This document shows positions 33,901-43,900 of a stretch of 64,000 nucleotides of DNA, in pieces. The stretch comes from Mycolicibacterium cosmeticum (lineage in GTDB: Bacteria > Actinomycetota > Actinomycetes > Mycobacteriales > Mycobacteriaceae): NCBI RefSeq assembly GCF_000613185.1, contig NZ_CCBB010000003.1, forward strand, positions 930,001 through 994,000, in the 5' to 3' direction. The position numbers were made by a program, and so were the translations under genes. Under the pieces are notes generated by a model that saw only the letters and a list, made by a program, of their open reading frames with translations, was not told where the DNA came from and did not search any database. The number at the start of each line of letters is the position of its first letter. Position 1 is the stretch's first letter.

Positions 33901-34746
33901 GTGCCGGGTCGGCCGGGCTACGACGGTATCGGCCCGTCCCGACTGCGGGTGCAGGGCGGCAATCTGCACGACGAGCTCCAGCGGCGGTTCGGTGCCGGCG
34001 CCAAGGTGCTTGCCGGTGAGGTGTTCTGCGCCGACGGCACCGTCGCCGACGCGTCCACCGCGCTGCCCGCCGGTGCGCATGTCTTCCTGTATCGGGAGTT
34101 GCCCGACGAGGTGCCGGTGCCCTTCGCGATGCCCATCCTGTACCGCGACGACGACATCGTGGTGGTCGACAAGCCGCATTTCCTGGCGACCATGCCGCGC
34201 GGCGGGCACGTCGCCCAGACCGCCCTGGTGCGGTTGCGCCGCGAGTTGGGCCTGCCGGAGCTGAGCCCGGCGCACCGGCTGGACCGGCTGACGGCCGGGG
34301 TGCTGTTGTTCACGGCGCGCCGTGCGGTTCGCGGCGCGTATCAGACGATGTTCGCCGCGGGGCTGGTGCACAAGACGTATCTGGCCGGGGCGTCCGGCAC
34401 GCCGACCGTCGAACTGCCCACGGTGCTGCGCAGCCGGATCGTCAAAGAGCGCAGTCGGTTACAGGCTTTCGAGGCGCCGGGGGAGCCCAACGCCGAGACC
34501 CGTGTCGAAGCCCTCGGCAACGGCCGCTACCGTCTGTCGCCGCGGACCGGCCGCACGCATCAACTGCGGGTGCATCTGGCCTCGATCGGGATCCCGATCG
34601 ACAACGATCCGCTCTACCCGGATGTGATCGATATCGCACCGGGGGACTTCTCCCGGCCGTTGCAACTGCTGGCGCAGCGGCTGGCGTTCCTGGACCCGGT
34701 CAGCGGCGTGCCCCGCGAATTCGTCAGCCGCCGGACGCTTAATTAA
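33901..34746 (+). CDS. RluA-family pseudouridine synthase
   Basis: A 281-residue RNA-modifying enzyme converting uridine to pseudouridine in rRNA or tRNA. The catalytic Asp is in SPAHRLDRLTAG; KTYLA, SPRTGRTHQLRVHLASIG and IDNDPLYPD are the family's other motifs. The N-terminal ~80 residues lack a clear S4 domain. GTG at 33901 is 2 nt after the glpD2 stop; a TTG overlapping that stop is an alternative. It corresponds to Rv3300c. The RNA target is unknown. Confidence 0.9.
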   Translation: MPGRPGYDGIGPSRLRVQGGNLHDELQRRFGAGAKVLAGEVFCADGTVADASTALPAGAHVFLYRELPDEVPVPFAMPILYRDDDIVVVDKPHFLATMPRGGHVAQTALVRLRRELGLPELSPAHRLDRLTAGVLLFTARRAVRGAYQTMFAAGLVHKTYLAGASGTPTVELPTVLRSRIVKERSRLQAFEAPGEPNAETRVEALGNGRYRLSPRTGRTHQLRVHLASIGIPIDNDPLYPDVIDIAPGDFSRPLQLLAQRLAFLDPVSGVPREFVSRRTLN

Positions 34747-34800
34747 CGTAATCGATAAATCATTCGCTGCGTCGACGGGAATTGCGTGCGTGGCGACGAT

Positions 34801-35568
34801 TCAGTTCGTCTTGCGGGTGAATTGCGCAATACCGCCGTAGTGGCGCAGCGTGTGCGTCTCGGCCAAGGGATTCCGGTCGAAGATGTACTCGACATAAAGC
34901 TTCTTGATATTGCGCGCCAGCGACGCCGGGATATTGTCGATGACCTGCGCCTCGAGCCCCTCGATATCGATCTTCAGAATGTCGATGTGCCCGTGCTTGC
35001 CGATGATTTCCTTCAGCACCGTCTGCGAATTGACGCATGTCACGGTGAGGGTGTGGTCCAGGTGTGCGTTCACCCCGCCGTACCGGCCGCTGTCCTCCCA
35101 GCCGAACTCCACCTCGCCGTCGCTCATGCCGACCGCGACCTCACGGAGTTCGTACCGCCCCTCGAAGGGGTGCAGATTGTCCTTGAGCTTGGCCACGTTG
35201 GACGGTAGCGGCTCGAAAAGGTACGCGTAGGCCGCGGGGGTGCGGGTGAGGAAGTAGGCGGCCGAGATGCCGATATTGGAGCCGAAGTCGACGATCACCT
35301 CGTCGGAGCTGTCGGCGTGGTAGTCGTCGCGGCAGAAGATCTCGTTGACCGTGAGCACGTCGTGCGCCGAATTCAGCCGCAGCGCCAGCCACGACTGCGG
35401 GGTGCGAATGCGGACGGTGTACGGATACTCGCCGGTGCCGGCGAGATAACGGGCGAACATCCGGGCCGGGTGGTCATAAAGCCGCACCATGTTGCGGGCG
35501 GCGACGTAATGTCGGCGTTGCAACAACGAGCTCGCAATTTTCCCCAACTGGCGTCCAGCAACCTGCAT
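34801..35568 (-). CDS. FkbM-family SAM-dependent methyltransferase
   Basis: A 255-residue methyltransferase with the SAM loop VDFGSNIGISAAYFLTRT around residues 92-110 and the FkbM signature ILKIDIEGLEAQVI near 200-214. FkbM-type enzymes methylate hydroxyls of sugars, polyketides or lipids. ATG at 35568 was preferred to a GTG two codons upstream because GGAGG lies 5-6 nt before it and would overlap the GTG option. Flanking DNA is more AT-rich than the rest of the window, and the gene interrupts an otherwise conserved order, which suggests acquisition. No glycosyltransferase is adjacent; the substrate is unknown. Confidence 0.85.
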   Translation of the reverse strand: MQVAGRQLGKIASSLLQRRHYVAARNMVRLYDHPARMFARYLAGTGEYPYTVRIRTPQSWLALRLNSAHDVLTVNEIFCRDDYHADSSDEVIVDFGSNIGISAAYFLTRTPAAYAYLFEPLPSNVAKLKDNLHPFEGRYELREVAVGMSDGEVEFGWEDSGRYGGVNAHLDHTLTVTCVNSQTVLKEIIGKHGHIDILKIDIEGLEAQVIDNIPASLARNIKKLYVEYIFDRNPLAETHTLRHYGGIAQFTRKTN

Positions 35569-35843
35569 CTTCACCTCCGTCGTCGCGGGGGCGCGCTAAT
35601 CCGCAAGGCTCGAATGATCCCCTCGTGCGCGCCTAACAATAGCTGTCGGGCTCGTCAAATACTTGCCCGGGCCGTCGTTGGTCGCGAGCGAGCGGTGTGA
35701 CCGCCTCCATCGTGGCTGTCGATGTTCATTGCTGAGTATGCACGCAAGTACCCGCCTCGCGCTAAACCTAGACATTTGCCGCATCGCCGGATCCGGCTCG
35801 GTCCGGCTCCGATGACCTGGTGCGATCTGGTCTACTGACGGCC

Positions 35844-36614
35844 ATGGATCGCGCCCGGTTCGACACGCTGTTCGACATGTCCGGACGCACCGTCGTGGTC
35901 ACCGGCGGCACCCGGGGGATCGGGCTCGCGCTGGCCGAGGGTTTCGCGCTGGCCGGGGCCCGGGTGGTGGTGGCCAGCCGCAAGCCCGACGCGTGCGCGG
36001 CGGCCGCGCAGCGGCTGCGCAGCCTGGGCGCGGCCGCGATCGGGGTGCCGGCGCATCTGGGCAACGTCGACGACCTGGCGGCGCTGGTCGAGCGCACCGT
36101 CGCCGAGTTCGGCGGGATCGATGTGGTGGTCAACAACGCCGCCAATGCCCTGGCGCAGCCCATCGGGTCCATGACGGTCGAGGCGTGGGACAAGTCGTAT
36201 GCGGTCAACCTGCAGGGCCCGGTGTTCCTGGTGCAACACGCGCTGCCGTACCTGAGGCAGAGCCCCGCGGCGGCGGTGCTGAACATGGTGTCGGTGGGCG
36301 CGTTCAACTTCGCGCCGTCCCTGTCCATCTACGCCTCCGGCAAGGCCGCCCTGATGTCGGTGACCCGCTCGATGGCGGCGGAGTTCGCGCCGCTGGGCAT
36401 CCGCGTCAACGCGATCGCGCCCGGTCCGGTCGACACCGACATGGTGCGCAACAACCCGGCGGAGGTGATCGACGCGATGGCGACGAAGACCTTGATGCAG
36501 CGGCTGGCGTCGCCGGACGAGATGGTCGGCGCCGCATTGCTGTTGTGCTCGCGGGCCGGTAGTTACATCACCGGTCAGGTGGTGATCGTCGACGGGGGCG
36601 GCACACCCCGCTGA
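35844..36614 (+). CDS. Short-chain dehydrogenase/reductase
   Basis: A 256-residue classical SDR. The cofactor loop is VTGGTRGIGLALAEG followed by VVASRK, whose Arg suggests NADP(H) preference; NNAANA is the structural motif; the active site has Ser in NMVSVGAFN and Tyr/Lys in YASGKAA; IAPGPVDTDM and YITGQVVIVDGG are the usual C-terminal marks. The ATG at MDRARFD was chosen. It is convergent with the FabR-like regulator gene with a 10-bp gap. The substrate is unknown; FabG-like 3-oxoacyl or xenobiotic alcohols are possible. About 275 bp upstream, between it and the FkbM gene, hold no gene I can see. Confidence 0.9.
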   Translation: MDRARFDTLFDMSGRTVVVTGGTRGIGLALAEGFALAGARVVVASRKPDACAAAAQRLRSLGAAAIGVPAHLGNVDDLAALVERTVAEFGGIDVVVNNAANALAQPIGSMTVEAWDKSYAVNLQGPVFLVQHALPYLRQSPAAAVLNMVSVGAFNFAPSLSIYASGKAALMSVTRSMAAEFAPLGIRVNAIAPGPVDTDMVRNNPAEVIDAMATKTLMQRLASPDEMVGAALLLCSRAGSYITGQVVIVDGGGTPR

Positions 36615-36624
36615 TCCGCCGGCG

Positions 36625-37308
36625 TCAGTCCGCGCTGCGCCAGCCCCGCACCCCGACGGCGATCATCCGCATCTGTTTGACGGCGATGCGCTTGATCTCC
36701 TCCAGTGCGGCGGGGTCGGCGGCGTCCTCGGTGGTCTCGGCGATCGAGATCATGGCGTTGACGAACAGGTTGGCCAGGATGTTGAGATCCTCGCTGCTCC
36801 AGTTCTTCAGGCCGGGGAACCGGGCCAGGTCGATGGCGAGTTCGGAAGTGAGCAGCCGGATTTCGGTGCGAATGGCGTAGCGCAGCACGGCCACGCCGCT
36901 GGCCCGTTCGCGGGTGATGAAGCGCCAGTGCTCGCGGCGCTCGCTGATGCTCGCGATGAGGATCTCGGCGGAGGAATCGATGACGTGGTTCGGGTCGAGC
37001 TTCCCGGCCCGCGCGCCGCGCAGCATATCGCGCAGCGACCGGAACGATTCGTCGATGAGCACCAGGCCGAGCGATTCCATCGAATCGAAATGCCGGTAGA
37101 AGGCGGCCGGCACGATGCCCGCCTTGCGGGTCACCTCGCGCAGGCTCAATCCGGTGAAGCTGCCCTCCTCGAGCAGTTCCAGTGCGGCGGCGACGATCGC
37201 CCGGCGCGTGACCTCTTTGCGTTCCTCTCGGGACAGGGTGTCTCGCGACCGCGACCGACTCGAGCGCGCGGACCGCCCAGTGCGGGACTTCGGAGCCTCA
37301 GCATCCAC
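36625..37308 (-). CDS. FabR/DesT-like TetR repressor of the desaturase operon
   Basis: A TetR regulator of about 227 residues with an Arg/Ser-rich N-terminal extension, then the helix-turn-helix LSLREVTRKAGIVPAAFYRHFDSMESLG. The stretch running into LVLIDESFRSLRDMLRGAR is strikingly like FabR and DesT, repressors that sense acyl chain unsaturation. It is divergent from the reductase/desaturase operon, the arrangement seen for DesT and desCB in Pseudomonas. Start choice: GTG at 37308 has TACGCT 8 nt upstream, implying a leaderless message; another GTG is two codons earlier. Control of the desaturase operon via the 20-bp dyad at 37455 is inference. Confidence 0.82.
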   Translation of the reverse strand: MDAEAPKSRTGRSARSSRSRSRDTLSREERKEVTRRAIVAAALELLEEGSFTGLSLREVTRKAGIVPAAFYRHFDSMESLGLVLIDESFRSLRDMLRGARAGKLDPNHVIDSSAEILIASISERREHWRFITRERASGVAVLRYAIRTEIRLLTSELAIDLARFPGLKNWSSEDLNILANLFVNAMISIAETTEDAADPAALEEIKRIAVKQMRMIAVGVRGWRSAD

Positions 37309-37386
37309 AACCACCGAGCGTACAACCGGATACCCCTCCGATTCGGCCGGCGTTCCGATGTCAAGTGTTTGTGAATTCAGAGTACG

Positions 37387-37396
37387 AGTGTTCACT
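37387..37396. promoter_or_regulatory. Secondary AGTGTTCACT dyad upstream of the desaturase operon
   Basis: AGTG-TT-CACT is a perfect 4+4 inverted repeat that repeats the half-sites of the larger dyad at 37455, about 70 bp away in the same divergent promoter region. Two sites would allow cooperative repression of both transcripts. Confidence 0.4.
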
Positions 37397-37454
37397 ATGT
37401 TATGCCCATCACAACCTGCTAGTTTTGCTTGACCGTGCGCTTCTGATCGACCCA

Positions 37455-37474
37455 CAGTGTACATATGTTCACTG
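37455..37474. promoter_or_regulatory. FabR/DesT-like operator over the reductase start codon
   Basis: CAGTGTACATATGTTCACTG is a 20-bp palindrome broken at only one base pair, and its right half contains the ATG of the reductase gene. The half-site AGTGAAC resembles the DesT site of Pseudomonas (AGTGAAC-type arms). The divergent TetR protein is of the FabR/DesT kind, so it is the natural ligand. Confidence 0.6.
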
Positions 37475-38532
37475 AAACATTGACGCACAAGCTGCGCGAC
37501 CGGGTGCTCCGGTCGCCGCTGCTGGATCTGCTCACCGGACCACACGGCGTCGACCGCTACACCGAGATCGTCGATCCGGTCTGGATCAAGGGCAGCGCCC
37601 GCGCCAAGGTGGTGGCCGTCCGCCGCCAGAGCGCCCGCAGCGTCACCCTGACGCTGGAACCCAACGCCGCCTTCACCGGTTTCCGTGCCGGCCAGCACAT
37701 CAACCTGTCCGTCGAGATCGACGGCCGCCGGCGCACCCGGCCGTACTCGCCGGCCAGCGCCGAAGGCAGCCGGCTGATCGAGCTGACCGTCGGTCTGCAC
37801 GACGGCGGCCTCGTCTCGACCTACCTCTACGCGAACGCCAAGCCCGGCATGACCGTGGGTCTGGACTCCGTCGGCGGCGACTTCGTCATGCCCGCCGTGC
37901 GGCCCCGGCGCATCCTGTTCGTCTCCGGCGGCAGCGGGATCACCCCGGTGATGTCGATGCAGCGGACGCTGCTCGCCGAAGGATTCACCGGGGAGATCGC
38001 GTTCGTGCACTACGCCCGGTCGGCCGCGGAGGCCTGCTACCGCGACGAACTCGACACGCTGCCCGGGGTGAAGGTGCTGCACGGCTACACCCGCGACGAT
38101 CGCGGTGCCGACCTGGACGGGTACTTCGCCCCGCATCATCTGTCGGCCGCCATGGCCGACCCCGATGCCGTGTTCGTGTGCGGCCCGCCCGCGCTTGTCG
38201 ACGCGGTGCAGACGCTGCGCCCGGACGCGCGGTCGGAGAGCTTCGTTCCGCCCGTCTTCGCCGCCCCGGATGCCGCCGGCGGCGGCACGGTCACCTTCAC
38301 CGGCAGTGGTGTCGAGGTGGTCGACAGCGGGAAGACGCTGCTGGAACAGGCCGAGGCGGCCGGGCTGAATCCCGAGAGCGGCTGCCGGATGGGCATCTGC
38401 TTCAGCTGCACCAGAACCAAAACTCAAGGCGCGGTGCGCAATCTGCTCAACGGTGCGGTGTCCACCGACGCCTGCGAAGACATCCGGATCTGCATCACCG
38501 CACCCGTCGGTGATGTCGCGATCGACCTGTAG
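37465..38532 (+). CDS. Flavin/2Fe-2S ferredoxin reductase serving the desaturase
   Basis: A 355-residue oxidoreductase in three parts: FAD domain (RTRPYSPAS around residue 92), NAD(P)-binding domain (LFVSGGSGITPVMSMQ), and a C-terminal plant-type 2Fe-2S domain (CRMGICFSCTRTK plus a fourth Cys in TDACED). It would pass electrons from NAD(P)H to the diiron centre of the adjacent acyl desaturase, as Rv3230c does for DesA3. The ATG lies within a palindromic operator. The desaturase gene follows after 34 bp with a GAAAGG ribosome site. Confidence 0.92.
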   Translation: MFTETLTHKLRDRVLRSPLLDLLTGPHGVDRYTEIVDPVWIKGSARAKVVAVRRQSARSVTLTLEPNAAFTGFRAGQHINLSVEIDGRRRTRPYSPASAEGSRLIELTVGLHDGGLVSTYLYANAKPGMTVGLDSVGGDFVMPAVRPRRILFVSGGSGITPVMSMQRTLLAEGFTGEIAFVHYARSAAEACYRDELDTLPGVKVLHGYTRDDRGADLDGYFAPHHLSAAMADPDAVFVCGPPALVDAVQTLRPDARSESFVPPVFAAPDAAGGGTVTFTGSGVEVVDSGKTLLEQAEAAGLNPESGCRMGICFSCTRTKTQGAVRNLLNGAVSTDACEDIRICITAPVGDVAIDL

Positions 38533-38566
38533 AGAACCTGTTGACCCCGGACCCGAAAGGCAAGTC

Positions 38567-39676
38567 ATGACCACACTCGAATTGCCCCGTACCTCCACCA
38601 CGCCGGCCCCGGCGCCCACCGCCGCGACCTCGGCGAAATACACCCTCACCCCCGAACAGTTCGAGGCGTTCGGCGCCGAACTGGACGCCATCCGCGAGCG
38701 CCAGCTCGCCGATCTCGGCGAACGCGACGCCGCCTACATCCGCACGATCATCAAATGGCAGCGCAGCCTGGAGGTCGGTGGGCGCGCCCTGCTCTTCCTG
38801 CCGCCGGCCTGGCCGATCGGAACCGTGCTGCTGGGCCTGTCGAAGATCCTGGACAACATGGAGATCGGGCACAACGTCATGCACGGCCAGTATGACTGGA
38901 TGGGCGATCCGGCGTTGCGCGGCCAGAACTTCGAGTGGGACTCGGCCTGCCCGTCCAATCAGTGGCGGCACTCGCACAACTACATGCACCACACCTACAC
39001 CAACATCGTCGACCTGGACCGCGACATCGGCTACGGCGTGCTGCGGATGAGCAAAGACCAGCGGTGGCATCCGTATTACCTGGGCAACCCGCTCTACGCG
39101 TTCCTGCTGATGGTGTTCTTCCAGTACGGTGTCGCGCTGCACGAGCTGGAGACCGAGCGCATCCGCGCCGGCGAGATCAAGCTGCGGGACAAGAAGGACA
39201 TGCTCACCGAGATGTGGGCCAAGGTCAAGAAGCAGACCATCAAGGACTACGTCGCCTTCCCGCTGCTGGCCGGCCCGTTCGCGCCGTTTGTGTTCGCGGG
39301 CAACATGACCGCCAACCTGATGCGCAACGTGTGGTCCTACACCATCATCTTCTGCGGGCACTTCCCCGAGGGCACCCACGAGTTCACCGTGGAAGAGACC
39401 CGCGACGAGAGCCGCGGCCAGTGGTACTACCGCCAGCTGCTGGGCTCGGCGAACCTGAGTGGTGGCAAGTGGTTCCACATCTTCAGCGGCAACCTGTCGT
39501 TCCAGATCGAACACCACCTGTTCCCGGACATCCCCGCGCACCGGTACGCCGAGATCTCCGGCGAGGTCAAGGAGATCTGTGGGCGCTACGGCCTGCCGTA
39601 CAACAGCGGACCGCTGCACACCCAGTTCTTCTCGGTGGTCAAGAAGATCTGCCGGCTGGCCCTGCCCTGGACGTGA
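38567..39676 (+). CDS. desA3: Membrane acyl desaturase DesA3
   Basis: A 369-residue integral-membrane diiron desaturase that would introduce a delta-9 double bond into stearoyl-CoA (oleate formation). The three histidine boxes are IGHNVMHGQ, HSHNYMHHTYTN and FQIEHHLFPDIP; hydrophobic segments lie at about 75-100 and 170-250. It is cotranscribed with the reductase at 37465 and presumably repressed by the divergent FabR-like protein. In M. tuberculosis the equivalent pair (Rv3230c-Rv3229c) is elsewhere; here it sits beside nei, so the locus has been rearranged. Confidence 0.92.
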   Translation: MTTLELPRTSTTPAPAPTAATSAKYTLTPEQFEAFGAELDAIRERQLADLGERDAAYIRTIIKWQRSLEVGGRALLFLPPAWPIGTVLLGLSKILDNMEIGHNVMHGQYDWMGDPALRGQNFEWDSACPSNQWRHSHNYMHHTYTNIVDLDRDIGYGVLRMSKDQRWHPYYLGNPLYAFLLMVFFQYGVALHELETERIRAGEIKLRDKKDMLTEMWAKVKKQTIKDYVAFPLLAGPFAPFVFAGNMTANLMRNVWSYTIIFCGHFPEGTHEFTVEETRDESRGQWYYRQLLGSANLSGGKWFHIFSGNLSFQIEHHLFPDIPAHRYAEISGEVKEICGRYGLPYNSGPLHTQFFSVVKKICRLALPWT

Positions 39677-40432
39677 TTACGCAACTTGGCAATTCGGGCA
39701 CCAGTAGCTGATCCGGTCGCCGCTGTCGTCCACCTCGATGGTGGTACCGCAGCGGCGACACGGTTCGCCGGCCCGGCCGTACACCCACAGCTGCCGGCCG
39801 CGTCGGGTGTCGCCGGTGGTGCAGCGGTTCCAGCGGGACCGGTTGAGCCACAACATGTCCCGGGCGCGCTGCACCAACCGCAGGGGGTCTTCGACGCTGT
39901 CCACCCGGGCGGTGGGCCTGCGGCCGAAGACGAAGCACAGCTCGTTGGCGTACACATTGCCCACCCCGGCCATCACCCGCTGGTCCAGCAGGGCCGGTGC
40001 CAGCGGCCGGCCGGGATCGGCGGCCAGGTTGGCCGCGGCCAGCCGCGGATCCCAGTCCGGGCCGAGCAGGTCCGGGCCGAGGTGGGCGACCACCTCCTGA
40101 TCGTGGGCACGCTCCAGGACCGCCAGGATGCCCAGATCGATCCCGCTGGCCCGAGTGTCTGCGGTGCCGAGGATGGCGCGGATGCGGTGCGGTGCCACCC
40201 CGGCGGGGCCGATGCGCCAGCTGCCCTCCATCTTCAGGTGCGAGTGGATGCTGGCATCACCGACCCGGATGAACAGGTGCTTGCCGCGGCTGAGCACCTC
40301 GTCGACCACCCGGCCGGACAGGTCCACCGTGGCGTACCTTGGCACCCGGATATCGCAGCGCGTCAACGTCTTTCCCGCGAGTGCCTGCCTCAGCAGGGCA
40401 GCGGTGTGAAAGACGGTGTCACCTTCGGGCAT
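39677..40432 (-). CDS. nei: Endonuclease VIII-type DNA glycosylase (Nei/Fpg family)
   Basis: A 251-residue base-excision-repair glycosylase/AP lyase. The N-terminus [11 protein letters not shown] provides the catalytic Pro-Glu after Met removal and is of Nei type; RGKHLFIRV is the beta-hairpin with the conserved Lys; [14 protein letters not shown] is the helix-two-turn-helix; CRRCGTTI and CPNC form the C-terminal zinc finger. The stop codon immediately abuts that of desA3 on the other strand. Equivalent to Rv3297, upstream of lhr in the same orientation as in M. tuberculosis relatives. Confidence 0.93.
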   Translation of the reverse strand: MPEGDTVFHTAALLRQALAGKTLTRCDIRVPRYATVDLSGRVVDEVLSRGKHLFIRVGDASIHSHLKMEGSWRIGPAGVAPHRIRAILGTADTRASGIDLGILAVLERAHDQEVVAHLGPDLLGPDWDPRLAAANLAADPGRPLAPALLDQRVMAGVGNVYANELCFVFGRRPTARVDSVEDPLRLVQRARDMLWLNRSRWNRCTTGDTRRGRQLWVYGRAGEPCRRCGTTIEVDDSGDRISYWCPNCQVA

Positions 40433-40439
40433 ACCCCCA

Positions 40440-40922
40440 TTACACCGCAACCTCGGTGCGGGCCTTCTGATGGCGGTGTTGACGGTCCAGCACGGCGAAG
40501 TAGAACGCGTAGGCGAACGCGCAACTGGTGAACAGGCTGGAGACGAAGAACAGCCAGGGCCGCCTGATCCCGCGCCGGTATCCGTCGACGATGGTGAACA
40601 GCGGCAGCAGGATGACGTTGATGATGGTGTAGTCCTGGCTGGCCGAGCTCGCCGCGGGGTTGGTGTAGCCGAGCGCGATGAACTGTTGCCAGCTGCCCGG
40701 GCCCCAGATCGGGTTGCTCGACGGGGTGGCGTACTCGGCGACGAAGCGGGCGTTGAAGTAGTAACCCAGGACGGTGGCGGCGATGCCGACGACGTAGAAC
40801 GTCGCCTCCAGCACCGATACCTGCGGCCCAACGGCCGGGCGCGCGAAGATGTCGCGGTTGGCGCTGACGATCCACGCGATGACGGCGAATCCGAGGATCA
40901 GGTGAACGGCGAGCGAGACCAT
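40440..40922 (-). CDS. DUF2834-type membrane protein
   Basis: A 160-residue protein with four hydrophobic segments ([74 protein letters not shown]), predicted to be in the inner membrane. The [14 protein letters not shown] and [11 protein letters not shown] pattern matches DUF2834 proteins as I know them. No function is known. It ends 7 bp upstream of the nei start and probably shares its transcript. Confidence 0.68.
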   Translation of the reverse strand: MVSLAVHLILGFAVIAWIVSANRDIFARPAVGPQVSVLEATFYVVGIAATVLGYYFNARFVAEYATPSSNPIWGPGSWQQFIALGYTNPAASSASQDYTIINVILLPLFTIVDGYRRGIRRPWLFFVSSLFTSCAFAYAFYFAVLDRQHRHQKARTEVAV

Positions 40923-40979
40923 GCCGTCAGTATGCCGCGCGCGGCGCCAAGTTTTGTCAAATTTGACATTGCGGGCGAG

Positions 40980-43900
40980 TCAGCGCAACCGCAGGCCGCG
41001 CGGCGTCCTGGCGAAACCGGCCTCGGTCAGCGCCTCCTGCGCAGCCTCGCGAGCCTCGTCGGCCGCCGGGTCGAGCACCGACACCCCGTTGATCCGCTCC
41101 ACCACCAACGACGGCACGCGGTGTTCGTGCACCAGCCCGGCCAGCGCACCGGCCGCCGCCTGCTGCGCGCCCGGTTCGGCGCCGAAGTTCAGCAGCGAGC
41201 GCCCGCCGCGCTCCAGGAACCACACCAGCCGGCCGTCCACCAGCACCACCAGCGCACCGGCCTTGCGGCCCGGGCGGAAATCGCCGCACGCCGGCCACGG
41301 CAGCGCGGCGCCGTAGGGGTTGGCCGGGTCCGTCGCCGCCAGCACGACGGGGTGCCACTCGGGCCGCTCCGGGTCCACCTCGTCCAGATAACTGCGCAGC
41401 CGGTCCACGGTCGAGGCGGCGGCGAACTGCGCGCCACCCAGCGACTCGATGAAATAGCCGCGCTGGCACCGCCCCGCGTCCTCGAAGGCGGTGAGCACCT
41501 TGTACAGCATGGCGAATCCGCCGGGGAAGCCCTCGGTGGCGCCGCGGGTCAGCACGCCGTGCCGGTTGAGCAGCAACTCGGCCTGGAAGTGGCTGCGCAC
41601 GGTGGAATCCAGCTCCGGTGCCGGCAGGGCCGACCAGCGGCCGGACACCTTCGGATCGGCGCGGGGCGTGGGGTGCGCGACGCGGTAGCGGCTCAGCCGG
41701 GGCGGGCTCCTGCGTTGCCGGTGCGCGGGAGCCCGCCGTGACCCGTGCAGTACCGCACGCACCGGGGCGAAGGTGTCGCCGGTGACCCAGCCGGCCCAGA
41801 TCAGCTCCCACAGCGCGTCGGTGAAGGTGCCGTCCTTGCCGGGCTCGGCCAACTGCCGGAAGAAGTAGGCGCCGCCTGCCGACAGGGTGTCCAGGATGCC
41901 GCGATGCACATCGGTGAACTCGATCTCGGCCGGTGCGGCCAGCGTCAGCGGCGCCGACTCGGCGAGGTGGAATGCCACCCACCCGTCCGCGGCGCCGATC
42001 TGCCCGGCGCCGGACCAGGTGACCTCACCGGAGGCCAGCAATTCGTCGAGCATGGCGGGCTGGTAGTCGGCCACCCGCTGGGGCAGAACCAGCGATTCGA
42101 CCGCCGAGGCGGGCAGCGCCACCCCGGCCAGCTGGTCGATGACCGCGGCCAGCCCGTCGACGCCGCGGTTGTGTGCGCCCCCGCGCCGATTCCCGTCGCT
42201 TCGCTCGCCCCCGACATGCTGCCAGGCGGGCAGGAAACGGCCGTAGGCCGCCGGGCTGACCGGTTCCACCGCGGCCCGCAGCGCGGCCAGCGAGCGACGC
42301 CGCAGGATCTTCAGAACCGTTGCGTCACACCACTGTTCCCGCGTAGCGGAGACCGCCGCCGACGGGGCATCGCTGAACTCGCCGCGCACCAGCTTGCCGT
42401 CGGCGGCCAACCGGCCCAGCACGTCGGCGGTGACCCGCAACCCCAGACCGAACCGGGCCGCCGCCTCGTCGGTGCTGAACGGCCCGCGGGTGCGGGCGTA
42501 GCGGCCGAGCAGCTCACCCAGCGGGTCGTCCGCGCTCTCCAGGAACGTCAACGGGATCCCGACCGGCACCGCCACCCCGACCCCGTCGCGCAACAACCCG
42601 ATGTCCTCGATGGACGCCCACCAGGTCTTCCCGGCGAACGACACCGTCAGCGCCCGGCGTGCGGTGCGCAGCCCCTCCAGCCAGCCACCGATGTCGTCGG
42701 CCGCGCACCGGGCGTTGAGCTCCTCCTCGGTCAGCGGGCCGAGCAGGCGCAACAGGTCGGCGATGCCCTCGGCATCGCGGGCGTGCCGGTCGGGGTCGAG
42801 GTGCTGCAGCTGCCGGGTGGTGGCCGCGGTCACCTCGGGGTCGAGCAGGTCGCGCAGTTCCACCCGGCCCAGCAGTTCGGCCAGCAGCACGCTGTCCAGG
42901 GACAGGGCCGCGGCCCGGCGCTCGGCCAGCGGGCTGTCGCCTTCGTACATGAAGGCACCCACGTAACCGAACAGCACCGACGCGGCGAACGGTGAGGGTG
43001 TGGTGGTTTCCACGTCCACCAACCGCACCCGGCGTTGGGCGATCCGATTCATCAGATCGGTCAACGCCGGCACGTCATAGACGTCCTGCAGGCATTCCCG
43101 CACCGTCTCCAGCACGATGGGGAAGTCCGGGTACTTGCGCGCGATATCGAGCAGTTGCGCGGCGCGTTGGCGTTGATGCCACAGCGGTGAACGCTTGCCG
43201 GGATGGCGCCGCGGCAGCAGCAGCGCCCGCGCCGCGCACTCGCGGAAGCGGGACGCGAACAGCGCCGACCCGCCCACCTCGGCGGTGACGATCGGCTCGA
43301 TCTCGTCGGCGTCGAACACGAAAATGTCCGGCCCCGGCGGCTTTTCGTCGGTGTCGGGCAGTCGCACGATGATGCCGTCGTCGGAGGCGGTGGGTTTCTC
43401 GTCGATCCCGTACCGCTCGTGCAGCCGGCGCGACACCGCCAGCGCCAGGGGGCCGTGTACCCGCAGCCCGTACGGGGAGTGCAGGATGATCCGCCAGTCA
43501 CCCAGTTCGTCGTGGAAGCGCTCCACCACCAGGGTGGCATCGGTGGGCACCACGCCGGTGGCCTGGCGCTGCTCGTCGAGCAGCTGCCACAGGTTGTCGG
43601 TGGCGAAGTCGTCGAAACCCGTTTCCCGGCAGCGCACCTCGAAGTCGTCGCGGCCCAGGGCGGCCAGCTCGCCGGTGAACCTGCCCACCGCAGCACCCAG
43701 TTCGGCGGGGCGGCCCACGCTGTCACCGCGCCAGAACGGCAGCCGGGCGGGTTGCCCGGGCGCGGGCAGCACCATCACCCGGTCATGGGTGATCTCGGTG
43801 ATCCGCCAGCTGGTCGCGCCCAGCGAGATCACATCACCGGGACGGGACTCGTAGACCATTTCCTCGTCGAGTTCGCCCACCCGAGAGGGCTTTTCGGTGG

